A program made the position numbers and the translations under genes. Positions 37,846-50,010 of a stretch of DNA of 64,000 nt are shown here, piece after piece (within the stretch, counting starts at the first letter, position 1; each line of letters opens with the position of its first letter). The notes under the pieces were generated by a model. That model saw only the letters and a list, made by a program, of their open reading frames with translations, was not told the DNA's origin and did no database searches. This stretch comes from Strongylocentrotus droebachiensis (taxonomy: Eukaryota > Echinodermata > Echinoidea > Camarodonta > Strongylocentrotidae). The DNA is taken from assembly GCA_035222895.1 (NCBI GenBank), contig JAVYIG010004964.1, positions 62,001-126,000 on the forward strand. The letters run 5' to 3'.

Positions 37846-38689
37846 CTCAAAATTGTGATGCTAAATGTATCTGTCGTATACATCGCCCACATAAAAGTTC
37901 ATTTCACCACAGCAAGTAAACCTACCTATGATGGCTTTGGCTACTGCTATGCTTTTCTTTTGTTTTTATTCTGAACATCTTTCTATTAATTTTTCATGCA
38001 TTTTTTCTATCCCATGGGAGGCACATAACCAGGTTTATTATTTATCCCCTCATCCATCAAACTATCTCTCCTCTCGACTTTATGTTTATGTAGCCTACAT
38101 CTATATTTTCTTTGGGGCCAATGTACTTGTTATCTTTCTCCTAACATGATTTCCAACTTACCATAGTTCACATGAATTTCAATTGAAATCTGGTATTATT
38201 ATTTATTATTCTTTTCTTTCTCATGTTGCCACAGGGTTAGCCCCCTCTATATGTTAGTTGTAATTCAAGTCACAAAATACACTAATTATTACTTTTTAAT
38301 TGTTTTGTTCCTCATGCCATCCTACGCATGCCTATGGGTTTATTTTAATAGTGATACAAATCCCAAACTAGTATGTTTTAATATCATTTTCTTCCTTATT
38401 CAAGACGATACATGTCACATTATCTCAGGAATCAAAGACGCAAATTATTATTTTTCATTCTTTGGTTCCTCATTCGATTCAACTCATTTTCCCAGGGTTT
38501 ATTTTAGTCGTAATTCGATGACATTTAAAAATCTTTCCTGTCATCCTCAAAAACACCACGGCAAATTGGCAATCCTTTGCGTGTCACATAGTTTGTTCTT
38601 CTCGAGTGGCTGACGCTTCCTTCTCTTACTCCGCTCTGAAATGAAAGCTGTTAAAACTCAAGTGTCTTTCAAATTTGCTCACCATCATT

Positions 38690-39170
38690 CCCAGGCAAAC
38701 TCGAAGCTGTCAGCCTGTGCTAACGTTGGTCTCACAGTCCATTCAAACAACATCACTCAATGTAATTACCTCATTTGAGACTATAAAACCTTCCCCTTTT
38801 CAGACAAGGAAAATTTAATTTCATGTGATAACTTTCTGCATGATTTCCATTTTCCAGGCGAACTGGAAGCTGTCGGCCTATGCTAACATTGTTCTCTGTC
38901 CATCCAAACAACATCAATCAATTTAATTACCTTCGTTGACACACAAAGACCTTCCCATTGCAGACACAAAGACAATTTTGTTTCATCTAATACCTTTTTG
39001 AATCATTTCCACTTTCCAGGCAAACTTCAATCTGTCAGTTGTTGCTAAAGTGGACTTAATAATACAGTCCTTACAAACAACTTGCTCAACTTAATTACCT
39101 TACCTTAGATTTTCCTCCTTTCGGATATAGAAATATTTTTGTGATAACTTGTTAAAAGATGCATGATTTT
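38690..39170. repeat. Degenerate tandem repeat, ~165-bp unit, three copies
   Basis: Units start near 38692, 38856 and 39016 with CAGGCAAACTCGAAGCTGTC-like DNA, then TGCTAA, TCCATTCAAACAACATCA, TTAATTACCT and a ...TTTTGTTTCAT...CATGATTT end. Identity falls from first to last. Confidence 0.75.
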
Positions 39171-40400
39171 TATTTTTATTTGTGAATATGGTATAGCAAT
39201 ACAGAGCCTATGTAGTGTGCTTTCAGCCTAGTCTCATAATTCAGACACTTTTACGCATATGAACTAACAAAGGTTGGTACCTACAATCAAACTCCACCAT
39301 TCCTTGAAGTAAGGCTGCCTCTCTGGTATGATACAAAACAGCTGACCATTCCCCATCAACAAGCCATCACCACCAATCTTTGTCTGACCTCGCTGATGAG
39401 AGGTCACACAGAGGTCACATAAGGTCACCCCCCAACCTCTCTCAGAACGCACTCTTGAGGGTTCATGCTGTTGCTGGGGTGTAGTCTGCAGGCTCAGACT
39501 CTAATTTGACTCTATACCTCAATTCCTAAAGCCTTGAGTAGAGCCTAGTTCTATCACTTTCTGAGTGTTCCTTGTCCAAGCAGCTACATTTAAAGTACAG
39601 AGCCAATACAGTATGATGTCAGCCTAGTCTCACAGCGCAGACAGTGTTATATTTAGTGACTGACCAGAGTTTGTGCCTGCAAACTAGCCAGGATGTGGGG
39701 AGAGGTTATCAGGGCTACTAAATTTATGATTTGTGGGGGAAAATCATTACAGAATATTCTCTGTAGGATTCTGGTATGTGCTTGGGAGCAGGAAGCAATA
39801 AGTGCAATGAGATTTCCCTATCACAAACTTGTTTGGGATCAAGGAAATTACCTTGGAATGGGGCCATCAAATAACATTTTATTTACTTTCACACTGCTTT
39901 TCGCCACTGAGGTCATACTGTTTTTTTGAAGAGGTACAAGTCACTCATTCAATTACTTAGAAAACGCTGTTTTATTCTTTGACTGTCTGGTATACATGTA
40001 CATGTATGGTAGTCTGGATTATAACCAAAGTAACATTTTGTGATACAGATGAATTTTGAAAAAAGTATTTCATTAGCATCGGTTTGATTTTTTTTTTAAA
40101 GGTATGATTATCGTCAGTATTTTTTTTTGTTATTATAGTGGATATCATATTTAAAGGGATATTTATAAGTTAATTGTACTGGCCTTTTTTATGGGGTTTT
40201 GTGGAGAAGAATTAAGAATTATAGATGCCTGTGCTTCCATCCACAATACAGGCACAGCTAAACGCTCAATTTAAACAGAATTTCCAACCTTTGTCTTGGA
40301 TAATCATTTGATATACATACAGAAATTATTGATCATAATTAGGTCATGTATCGATCAAGCTTTAGTATTCTATCCAGTGCTTGATTATGAACAATATAAT

Positions 40401-40558
40401 CAGGGGGGGGGGGCATTTCACAAAACTTGTCATCAGTGACAAATGACAATTTGTGCTATAAGCTACTGAAATCCTTGATTCTGATTGGTTATCAGCAGAT
40501 TTGTCACTGGTTTCTGTTATTTGTCAGTGAAAAAAAGCTTTGTGATGCCCCCCCCCCA
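40401..40558. mobile_element. MITE with G-run ends, ~158 bp
   Basis: CAGGGGG...GCATTTCACAAAACTTGTCA at the left is mirrored by TGTCAGTG...AGCTTTGTGATGCC...CCCC at the right. The CAGGGGGN-TTTCACAAAG style is shared with the elements at 26065 and 60234. Confidence 0.6.
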
Positions 40559-40749
40559 GGTCTATCTGTGCCTAGTAAATGAGAATAGCTGCTTCCCTTT
40601 TTTTTAGGTATATAATAGAAACAGAACATTTTAGAAAACTTTAAGTGAAATTAATCAAGACAGAGCATCATTTAAAAAAAAACATCAATCACTTTTATGG
40701 AATTATGAATTTTTGAGGTACTGGTATATAATAAAAAGAACCTTTAGAG

Positions 40750-41304
40750 CAGGCCTTCTCAACTGGCGGCGCGCGCGCCACTCGTGGCGCTTGCGGTCAG
40801 TCAGAGTGGCGCGCGGCTGTTCCAAAAAATTAAAAATTAAAAATTAAAGAAAGAACAACATTAACAAATTATATTTTAAAATAAAAAAACTCAGAAAAAT
40901 CAAAAAGTCGCAGTCGAAGTTGAGCCCAAAATGTAAGGAAGCCATTTTGTTTGTTTGATATTCACTTCATTTTGACATTTTCCGTGTTTATTGCACCAAA
41001 ATAACTACATATAAATTAACTTCCAGTGTAGATTTTAGCCAGGAATTGTACTAATTATTTCACATCAATATGAAATTATGATTGATGTTTTATGGAACAA
41101 AAAGGTGTTAAAAATGCCACATCTGGGCCTTAAAAAAGCCCTAAAATCCACTAGCTTCCGGGGGCTTCGCCCCCTGGACCCCACCCGGTATCGACTCGGT
41201 CGCTACGCTCCCTCGTAACACAGTCACCAAACATACAGGTTGGCACTTCAACCTCATTTCATTTTTTTTTTTGGCGCTTCTAATAAACTAGTTGAGAAGG
41301 CCTG
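40750..41304. mobile_element. hAT (Charlie-like) non-autonomous element, 555 bp
   Basis: Starts CAGGCCTTCTCAACTGGCGG and ends ACTAGTTGAGAAGGCCTG. CTTTAGAG (40742-40749) and CTTTAGCA (41305-41312) are a decayed 8-bp target duplication (6 of 8). CAGN-TTCTCAA ends are typical of the Charlie group. GGCGCGCGCGCCAC near the left end and GGGGGCTTCGCCCCCTGGAC near 41159 form small hairpins. No transposase ORF remains. Confidence 0.85.
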
Positions 41305-41360
41305 CTTTAGCATAAACTAGCATAAATTACTTATACATGGAATTATAAAATGGTAAAAGG

Positions 41361-41704
41361 GTGACTGGACGAGTGGTTTAAGGCGCTTGACTTGAAGATG
41401 CGAAGGTCGAGGGTTCGAATCCCGACACGGCACTAATATCCTTTGGCAAGATATTAACCTGCACTTGCTACTCTCCACCCAGGTGTTAAATGGGTACCCG
41501 GTAGGATGCGACCGTCATTGTTGGTCAAACAGTTTTTGAGCGTCATGTAACGCCTGGCTGGAATGCTCCCCAGGGAGTGGAGATTGTGCACACATTGTGT
41601 GCGGGTAAGCACCACTGAATCCAATGACCGGGGTAATAATATATTTGTAAAGCGCTTAGAGACATTTGTATTAAGCGCTATATAAAAATTAAATATTATT
41701 ATTA
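41361..41704 (+). mobile_element. tRNA-derived SINE
   Basis: The head (41361-41434) has an A box TGGACGAGTGG (41366-41376) and a perfect B box GGTTCGAATCC (41412-41422), as in a tRNA-Ser/Leu-like RNA polymerase III promoter. The body includes CTCTCCACCCAGG and TGGGTACCCGGTAGGATGCG; the tail has AAAGCGCTTAGAG, AAGCGCTATATAAA and ATTATTATTAT. The head lacks a proper acceptor stem, so it is not a working tRNA. It lies 57 bp from the hAT element. Confidence 0.88.
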
Positions 41705-43341
41705 TCTTGAAATTGTAGTTGTCCATTGTGTTGGTACCCTCATTAATCATCTACAGTATGTCCAGTGTTATATTTCAGCCCTTTCCCCTCTGCCTTCCCC
41801 CTCTGCCTTCCCCTCACTGTCATCGTGATAGCCTTGTATTAAAAGTGATGCTGGGCACTTCTGTTCCTGTCATTTTGGAGGAAAAAAAACTGTTAAAAAG
41901 TCATGTCCAATGTTTGATGATGTTGTAAATGGAACAAGTGTGTGTGTTATGAGATTTGGGAATTGTTATTAAAAAGAAACAAATGAACAATAAGCTCTAA
42001 CAAATTGATGAAACTTTGAAAGCTGACAATCACATTTTACAAAAAAAACCTGCAGTGGACGCAGATGTGGGTATGTGGGCATGCACAAACATAATGATAA
42101 CAGAATTTAAGATCAAAGCTGTGAAGTACTTCTTGTCATATTTGATATATGAGAATAGTCCTTATCATGAGACACAATGATGATATTTTTCCATATGAAG
42201 CTCACAATTTTATTAGTTTTGTCGTCTTTATCAGAACTCTTTCTTCTCTTGAAATCACTGGGTATTTAACCTTAAGTGCAATGTCATCCCACTCGCTTTC
42301 TCCTCTCCCTTCGCACCCATGGGCTGTATACACAGGGAGAAAATCTAAGCATATTTTTGCTGACGCTACCACTGCCAGCCTCCTACCTGTGAATTCTTTC
42401 ATTGTTTTTACTCAGAAGCTGTCGACAACCTCTCCATTACCAGTAATCTTTGAAAAATCATCTTTTGGAAGGGTTCAATTTTCATTCTATTTTCTTGACT
42501 AAGTCTAGGCATCTGTTAGCTACAGTATGTAGTGGTATTTTGGTTGAAGCAGCTTTGCTAATTGAGGTTATAATACTTACATTGACAAGGTGCTAAATTT
42601 TGAGAGTTTTTTTGTCTTCTCACCAATAGCATGAATTGTTGTAGGTTTGTGAATTGACCTGATTGCAAAAGTGAATTGGTATATGAACATCTATTGTATT
42701 AAAGTAGCCTGTGTTGATTATCTCAAAAGGAAGAGTTTGCAAACATTTCTGTATCCCTGTCCTGTGCAAAAATATTATATTCTGTCCTACACATAAAACA
42801 ATCATATCCAAGATGTTAGTATAGCTGATCATTGTCTTAAGTTCAGTTTTATAGCCCCATTAGAGCTTGGATGAGACTGAATGTGAAGTGAAGTGACACA
42901 TTTATTGTCACTCATGTTTATAAATTGTCACTCATGTTCATAAATCCTCAGTAGTCAGAAGCACATTGGACACCAAGTGTGGAAACGCTCTGGATTTGTC
43001 CACAAGCGAAAGGAAAAGCGCCTCGGCTGTTGACCACTACTGTATCCATCTATACTTCCCTATCTATACAGTATGTATGCTTGAGGTTATATGCATATTC
43101 ATGCAGTATAGAAACTCTGCATTCTCCTGAAGTAGGCGGCACACAGTTATAACTGGAATTGCAAACAACCGCTGCCGTAGAAAATCAAGCCCCTGCTATT
43201 CACCAAGTCATGGAGTCCGACATCGTAATTTTTCCAATAATTACATCCTCTACCTGCCCAAGATTGAACCATGACTACTTAGTCTCACATCCAAACTCAT
43301 CTCAGGACATTTATATATACTTTTGACAAAAAAATCTTTCT

Positions 43342-43408
43342 GTTTGGAGCCAAAAGGGCATTAACTCATATGATGTAACACACAGTTAACCCCCTTCTGG
43401 TTCTGAAC
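43342..43408. repeat. GAGCCAGAAGG hairpin element
   Basis: GTTTGGAGCCAAAAGGGCAT is mirrored by GTTAACCCCCTTCTGGTTCT, with about 25 bases between. Confidence 0.75.
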
Positions 43409-43630
43409 ATGTAAATTTTACAAAAAAATGATTTATATTGTGTTTTGTTGTTGTTTGTAATGAAATACAAATCTGTCCTTGATTTGTTTTTATGTTGAAA
43501 AGTGGAATCCACCTGTAAACTCATTTTACATTTGTCTTTAAAAAAAAACAGTCTGAACAAAGTCTTGCCAATATTTCAGTCTTTTTTGTCCTTCATTGTA
43601 TGAAGGCTATAGTTGACATCTTCGTCTGTT

Positions 43631-43690
43631 AAAGCCAGAAGGGCATTAACTTTGTATACAAGTATATGAGTTAACTTTCTTCCAGCTGTC
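43631..43690. repeat. GAGCCAGAAGG hairpin element
   Basis: AAAGCCAGAAGGGCATTAAC left, GAGTTAACTTTCTTCCAGCT right. Confidence 0.7.
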
Positions 43691-45861
43691 AGTAGAGGGC
43701 ACCTGATGTTTAATGCCCATGAGAAGTGTGCGTAAATAATTGTTCACTTTGGGGCTTCTTCGAGGCAACTATTTCTCTTTTTTCAGGATACCTGTAGGTG
43801 TGTCATTTTCTTTCAATAAGATCAAACCCCCCAAAAGATAATTGAATAAGGTTGCACCTTTTCCGTCCTGATGCTCATTAATCGTTGATGAATTATTTTC
43901 ACACAATGAGTTGATTACTTGATTTATATCCTCAATTTCTCATTCTCCATTCCAAATTTCCTTACTCGTTTGAACTTGGGTGTGAATTTTTACAGTAGTA
44001 TAATAAAGAGTCACAAACTCGGGCTCTATAATACAGGCCACTATTACCTATATTTGTATTGAATTTTTTCACCTCTCTAATCTAGTTTAACCTCCATTTT
44101 TGTATCTTTTTTCTCTCTACTTCTCCCCTCGCTCTTTTTGTGAGGTTCCAAAGCAAATCAAAAGGATTGATTAATCATTTGTAGATAATGTGACACTTTT
44201 CACACTTTGACAGATTTATGGCAGTAGGGGAAGAAAGGAGACAATTTTTTTAACAATTTCATTGCGTTGAGGTCATGAGAAAATCACCAAGGTGGAGATC
44301 AAAAGAGATATTGGAAGAAAAAAAACCTGTAGGAGATTATCAGTGATAAGTCATGCTGAGAGAAACGGGATGGACAAAGAAGTGAGAAGTGGAGAGGGAA
44401 ACAAAGAAGGAGGGAGGGAGGGAGACAGAGACAGTTGGGAGGGGGGGTGGTAAGAGAAGAAAGAGAGATATATTTGAGAGATATAAATAAAAATGAAACA
44501 AAGAGAAGTTATGCAACAAAAAGATAATCTAATTCATGAACATCATCTATAATTGATTAAATAAACAATAAGATGAAGTTTTTGTGTGGCGTAATTGTGA
44601 AAGTCAAACATTTCAATATTTGTATCATTACTCACAGCAGCCCACACATTGCAAAACCTATTCTTAATCATTCTCAGACATTCATTGAATTGAAAGCAGA
44701 TCATTTATCATCGACCCATGATTCAAATCTCACAAGTATCTCAACATTTGTCCATGGATAAGAATAATAACCAAATACCACTGCGCTGTCTCACGGCACA
44801 GACGTGTGATTTTTGGCACACACTACTTCCTATGCAAGCACTCTTAATTCTCGGTTGAATTTACTTTTCGGAGGTCAATAAGTGAGGGAATTGTCAATTT
44901 TTTCTCTTTTTCTTCTCTGTCCAGTATGCGTTCTCTATTTAGAACAGCCATTGGGGAGTTTGCACAAAAGGTTTTGTTGAATTACAACATAGTATAAGGC
45001 TATGACCCTTACCGGGAGAGCCTACTGTTTGAGAAGAAAAGGCAGGCTACAAAATATGATTTTTCTAGTCTAACCATCATCCAGACTTTGATATTGTTAC
45101 AGAATAGGTTTGGATATTTAAGTGAGGCCTAAGTGTCATATAAGAATTTGAGTCAAAAAGTAATTGCCAAGTTTCCTTATATTCTGAAAATTTTGAATTT
45201 AGCAAAACAGTGTCCCCTCTCTACTGGTGATCATAGTGTTTGGGTCACTGTTGAATCAATCTTTCTAAGATTGTAGAGTCTAGAAGAGTAGACTATAGTT
45301 CCATAATGTAATTATTTTCTTATCCTTATCCAAATTTGCAGTTTTATCCCATATCATAATATCATGTCAAATATAAGAATGGCAAAATGTAAGACATCCT
45401 TTAGAGAAAACACGAGGGGGGGGGGGGTCTTAGTAAAAACTTAGAAAGCGAACAGGTCTCAGCTATCGACTTTTGGAAAGACAGAAAGGTAGAAGTGATA
45501 CAAGTAGTTGGAATTTGGAAAATACTGCAACTTGTCATCGGGTGCAGAAAAATGATCGTCCAATAAATGTCATCAAAACAATTCCGATGGGATGAAAGGG
45601 TAGCAGCCTGTCTAACATGTAGGTCATCAAACACGAAAGATTTCGCCACCGCTGTCTTTTTGGTCTGTTTTCCCTCAAGTAGTTTTATCTCTCTTTTTGT
45701 TATTATATCGCAGGTATAAAATATGCCTGAGGGCAGTGGTGTAAGATTGCTAAATTGTCGGCTTCATGGTAATTCAATGATTATCAAATTGTTCATTTAA
45801 TATCTTTCTATCTTTCATCTTGGTATTTGATATTAGAGATAAATAACACTTACTTTTTTTT

Positions 45862-45883
45862 GCTGAGAGCTAGAAGGATGTAA
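45862..45883. repeat. Single arm of the GAGCCAGAAGG hairpin
   Basis: GCTGAGAGCTAGAAGGATGT; no right arm found. Confidence 0.5.
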
Positions 45884-45937
45884 AAGAAAAGGTTGAATTC
45901 TTGGATAGGTGAACAAATAAAAACAATACTTGAAAGA

Positions 45938-45963
45938 TTTTTTTTTTTTTTTTTTTTTTTTTT
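45938..45963. repeat. Poly-T run
   Basis: Twenty-six T. No retroelement body was recognised beside it. Confidence 0.9.
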
Positions 45964-46289
45964 AGCTCAACTGAAAAAAAGAAAAAAAGAAAGATATTTA
46001 ATATACATGTATGTATCATTGAGCATTCAACTATTGTCTGACACATAATAGTCAGTTGCATGTCAGTATACAGGATGAGTCATAGTATAATCAAGGAGAA
46101 TCTGCTTGGTATAATTGACATGGGCATGAAGAAGTGGTGCTCAAGGAGTGCTCCGTGTGACAGTAGAGATTTTGAATGTTTTTTTTTTAAAACTCAGATC
46201 CACTTTCTTTGTCAATGTCATGGTTACCTACATGTAGTACACACCCGCAAAATGAAGAAGTAATTGTTCACATTCTCTCTACATTGTGA

Positions 46290-46530
46290 TTTGATAATGA
46301 TAATGATGATAATGATAGTATGTTCGTCTATAGTGCTAAAAGTCTGTCAGATTTGACACTCCTGGGCCCTGTCTTACAAAGAGTTAATAATGACATCAAT
46401 CGCAACAATGAACGTAAGAGATAGGAGACTGCAAACTTGCGATTGATTTGGATCAATTGCATCTCTTCGTAAGAAGGGGCCCTGGCACTCCAAAACTATT
46501 ACCCTGGCTTTAGCATGGATGCCATTATGC
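46290..46530 (+). repeat. Dispersed repeat (related to 34105-34245), split by a MITE
   Basis: See the copy at 34105. Here TATAGTGCTAAAAG and ACTATTACCCTGGCTTTAGC are separated by the 124-bp element at 46362-46485. Confidence 0.5.
46362..46485. mobile_element. MITE, 124 bp, with CACTC target duplication
   Basis: CTGGGCCCTGTCTTACAAAG at the left mirrors CTCTTCGTAAGAAGGGGCCC at the right. CACTC is present exactly on both sides (46357-46361 and 46486-46490). A second inner pair, TCAATCGCAA and TTGCGATTGA, extends the fold. Confidence 0.75.
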
Positions 46531-46683
46531 GTTCTAGCATTTCAAGGAATTAATTCATACCAAGTACATAATTTACCTCCAGTGATGGAAAGCAGGCATG
46601 CATCATGTGAATCACACCCCTACTGTTGGTAGGACCGGTTTCGTTATGGGCATTTGTTGTGATAAGGCATGGCCCTACCAAGT

Positions 46684-46735
46684 GCCCCCCCCCCCACCCC
46701 CCCCCCCCCAAAAAAAAATAAATAAATAAAAAAAA
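46684..46735. repeat. C-rich run followed by A-rich run
   Basis: Two C runs split by one A, then AAATAAATAAATAAA. Confidence 0.85.
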
Positions 46736-47354
46736 ATTGCACTTCACACATGAGCATGTGCATAATCAAACAATTGCAACAGTGCAAATGGAAATAAAAA
46801 AGGAACCGAATTTGCTTAACATGCGCAAGTGGGGAGAAAGACATTGGTAAATGGTGTAATGCAAATAGTGGGGAACACCATACTGCTTTTTCTCTTGTCT
46901 GAACTTCTGGTTGTGCTGCCTTGTGTGCTCACTGAGGAATTCCTTTGTGGCGGAACAGTCTTCGGCATAGTTGGTGCGGTATATTTCCCTTTCAGCACCT
47001 ACCGCAGGTGTGAGGGGGGTCGGAACAGGTGCCAAATTCTGACCTGTATTTCTCAAGACTCGCCCTGTATTTCTGCATTACACAGTGAAGAGTTATTTTC
47101 AGACAATATGGTAGAGAGAAAACTTAAATGAGTTCATCTTTTTCTTTTACTTCTTTCTTAAGATACTTGTTGAATTCGTGTCTCGACTTGCAGCGATGTT
47201 TAAAGGTGTCAATTCCGAGGAAATATTGTGTAATAGCCCTACAGCTATTGCATCACCAAAGGAAACTTATTAGTTCCTTATTCTTCAAGATAGATCATAT
47301 AGATTATCTTTTCAAAGATTCCTATAACCTTGTTTTTCTCTTTAATTCTATGTA

Positions 47355-47462
47355 GTTTTGTCTCTTCCTCTCTTTCTCTCTCTCTTTCTCTCTTTCTCTC
47401 TCTCTTTCTCTCTTTCTCTCTCTCTTTCTCTCTTTCTCTGTTTCTCACTTTCTCTGTTTCTC
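47355..47462. repeat. CT-rich microsatellite
   Basis: TTTCTCTCTCTC units, with a 24-base higher-order period visible. Confidence 0.9.
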
Positions 47463-48029
47463 TTAAAATATAACATCAGAAAATCAAAACGCCCCCCTAT
47501 GGACCATTAGGAGCCAAGATTCAAGGTGCACTTGATATATAAATGGCCGACAGCGTAATGAATAACAACATGCAATGTCCCAATTTTTAGATTTGTAAGG
47601 GGGAATTGACTCAAATTACATACAGCGTTTTCAAAATCGTGAATATTATTGCATCCCATTGGATTTCATTTCTTCATTCACTGCTGGATTTTCCCTTGAA
47701 ACAACAGCTTCAGTCACCGTCTAAATATTGCTATTCTGCGTAATTGAAGTTCGGCTGGGTATGTGTCGAATGTGGCACTTCTAAAGGGAGTGAACCTGGA
47801 TATCAGCGTCCGGAAGATGTTTGCGTTGCCAGGGGCGATAGCAATGTGATGCAGGACTCAAGCGAATCTGTCACCACAGTCTTGTTTCGTCGTGTATACT
47901 GGAACCCCTATTGATCCGTAAATGGGAAAATGTCGCTCGAGCAGAGCCCGTCCTGTATGTTTAACGACAACAGGAAAATATACATTTGACATCCACTCTT
48001 GTGGTAATAAAAGGATCAAACATTCTGGT

Positions 48030-48240
48030 ATTGTGAGAACATTTGAGTTAGCATAGGCGTAGATCAAATAGGGGCCTTTCAGTGTTTTCCTAGTCCCACC
48101 TGTTCCATTTCTTGTGAGAACATTTTGGTTGGCACAGGCAAATAGAAATAGGGTCATTTGGTGTTTTCCTAGTCACACCTGTTCGATATCTTTCTAGATT
48201 TTGGTGACAAGTATAGATAAAAAGGGTCATGCAGCATATT
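48030..48240. repeat. Tandem repeat, ~81-bp unit, two copies plus remnant; inverted copy at 49058-49113
   Basis: TTGTGAGAACATTTGAGTTA starts at 48031 and TTGTGAGAACATTTTGGTTG at 48112; both lead to TTCCTAGTC-CACCTGTTC. A weaker third unit follows to about 48240. The segment around 48047-48104 recurs inverted at 49058-49113 (GAACAGGTGGGACTAG...). Confidence 0.75.
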
Positions 48241-48378
48241 GCCTCCACGAAACCTGATCTATTTTTGTTGGATTTTTTCAACCAGGGTACCTGTCTGCCG
48301 TCTCTCATTTGACCCTTATAAATGCCATTATTACAGTAAACATGCATCACCAGTGATATTCCAGAAAGTGCATCTTAG

Positions 48379-48825
48379 GTTGCGTTTATCTAGCAAATTT
48401 TTGGCTAGAATCAGGTTTGTCAAACGTCTTTCAGGCAAATTTTTGGCTAGATAAACGCAAAGCCTTTTTTAAAGGGCTTTAGATATGGGCATATCTAAAG
48501 ACGCAAAAAGGTGCGTTTTGTATGTGACATACAGCCAGAATCACGTTTCTGAGAGATCGATAAACGCAAAGCTGTTTTGAGCCTCACATACAAATAGGAC
48601 CACCCAGGTGTTGTGTACAAGCATGTGTGTGAAGTTGACCTTTGAGAAACTGTCTGCTTCCCTGGTCAAAACAGTTGGGCAGACACAAGGCCTTTATTGT
48701 GAATCGTGAAGAGTCGATAAACGCGACATCCCGCAAATCACGATCGTATAGTGGGGTATGATAGTGGGGTTCGATTGTGGGGTACAATATGTACATATCT
48801 AGTGGCAAGCCTAGATAAACGCGCT
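48379..48825 (+). mobile_element. Unclassified ~450-bp TIR element, copy C
   Basis: 447 bp, GTTGCGTTTATCTAG to CTAGATAAACGCGCT, flanked by exact CTTAG at 48374-48378 and 48826-48830. Closer in sequence to copy A than to copy B, by eye. Confidence 0.88.
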
Positions 48826-49844
48826 CTTAGAAGTATTCCTTTCCTTTTTGTTAGCGTCTTGATGGCTGAATAATATTTAACAGTCGAGAGTAAGTTAATT
48901 CATGAAATGCAGCACCCTGCTACATTAAACTGCTAACCAAGAGTATGTAATATAAGGCAATTAACCAATCACCCTGTTGAGAATAATCTTAATGGCCAAC
49001 CTCCAAGCTACCAAAAATCATTAGTTTTAATTATTCAATGTTCTCCAGCAAGAAATTGAACAGGTGGGACTAGAAAAACACTGAATGACCCTATTTGATC
49101 TATGCTTATGCAATCATTCTTTTAGAAATATTGGTATTATGTCCACTTCATGGGCTCGCTAAGTGTCACTCTCCTTTAGATATTAGTCATGTATTTGTAG
49201 TCCTTATTAAGGTCAGGAATGGAATTAAGTCGATTGTCAGACAATATTATTGATTTCACAGCGGGTGGGTTGCGTTACTAGGTTGTCACTGTTTATTAAT
49301 ATAGAGGGTTATCTAGAGGCTCATACTCCCAAGCGCAACAAATTGGCTTGCCGGGGTGGGAATGATAAACCGTGAGTGATGGGGATGAGTGTAATTCTTC
49401 AATTTTGTATTTATCTTTTAAAGGGTTCTGTCTTTTACTTCTTCTTCTTCTTCAAAATCATATAACATAAGTCATAATCAAGTCCATATTAAAGAACACC
49501 AGGGAATTAACATCTATAATGTATATTCCTGTTTCATTTATTGTCCTACTACTCATTGTACCCGACTCTGATTGCTCTTCCTCTTCAAAAATATCCTTCT
49601 TTGAGTAAAACTGCTAATGCTCTCAACTCAGACAAAATGTGATTAACCCTTTTTAAAGAATTAATAATTCAGAAGCAGTGCATTCAGCTACTGGCTTGTT
49701 GATATGAAATTGTCAAGCTGTCTCAATTGTGTCGGTTAATGGCTTCTCTGTAACCTCCATAATTTCCTTTCATTTGTCATGTGTCCTTTGATTGTTTTTC
49801 ATAGGAGCCAGGGATGGCTTCCATATGCTTGCTTGTTATCTTCT

Positions 49845-49872
49845 GCTGAGAGCCAGAAGGGCATTAATCTCA
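49845..49872. repeat. Single arm of the GAGCCAGAAGG hairpin
   Basis: CTGAGAGCCAGAAGGGCATT; the right arm is missing. Confidence 0.55.
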
Positions 49873-49938
49873 TGTCCTCGTAAAGATGTTCTGCAGTAAT
49901 GTTCACGCTTGGATCGTCTTTAAATCACTCAGATTTCC

Positions 49939-50010
49939 TTTTTTTTTTTTTCATTTGAAAAAATATTTGAAGAAAAAAAAAAAGGAAAAAAAAAAGGAAA
50001 AAAAAAAAAA
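49939..50010. repeat. Poly-T and poly-A/AAAAGG runs
   Basis: A T run (about 49939-49950) and an A-rich run with GG interruptions (about 49973-50010) facing each other; they could fold. Confidence 0.7.

Noticed and set aside
37513-37974. 153-residue Ser/Leu/Pro-rich ORF
   Set aside because: Translation of the 20-bp minisatellite in several open frames.
41361-41434. Functional tRNA gene
   Set aside because: A and B boxes are good but the acceptor ends do not pair and the sequence continues into a SINE body.
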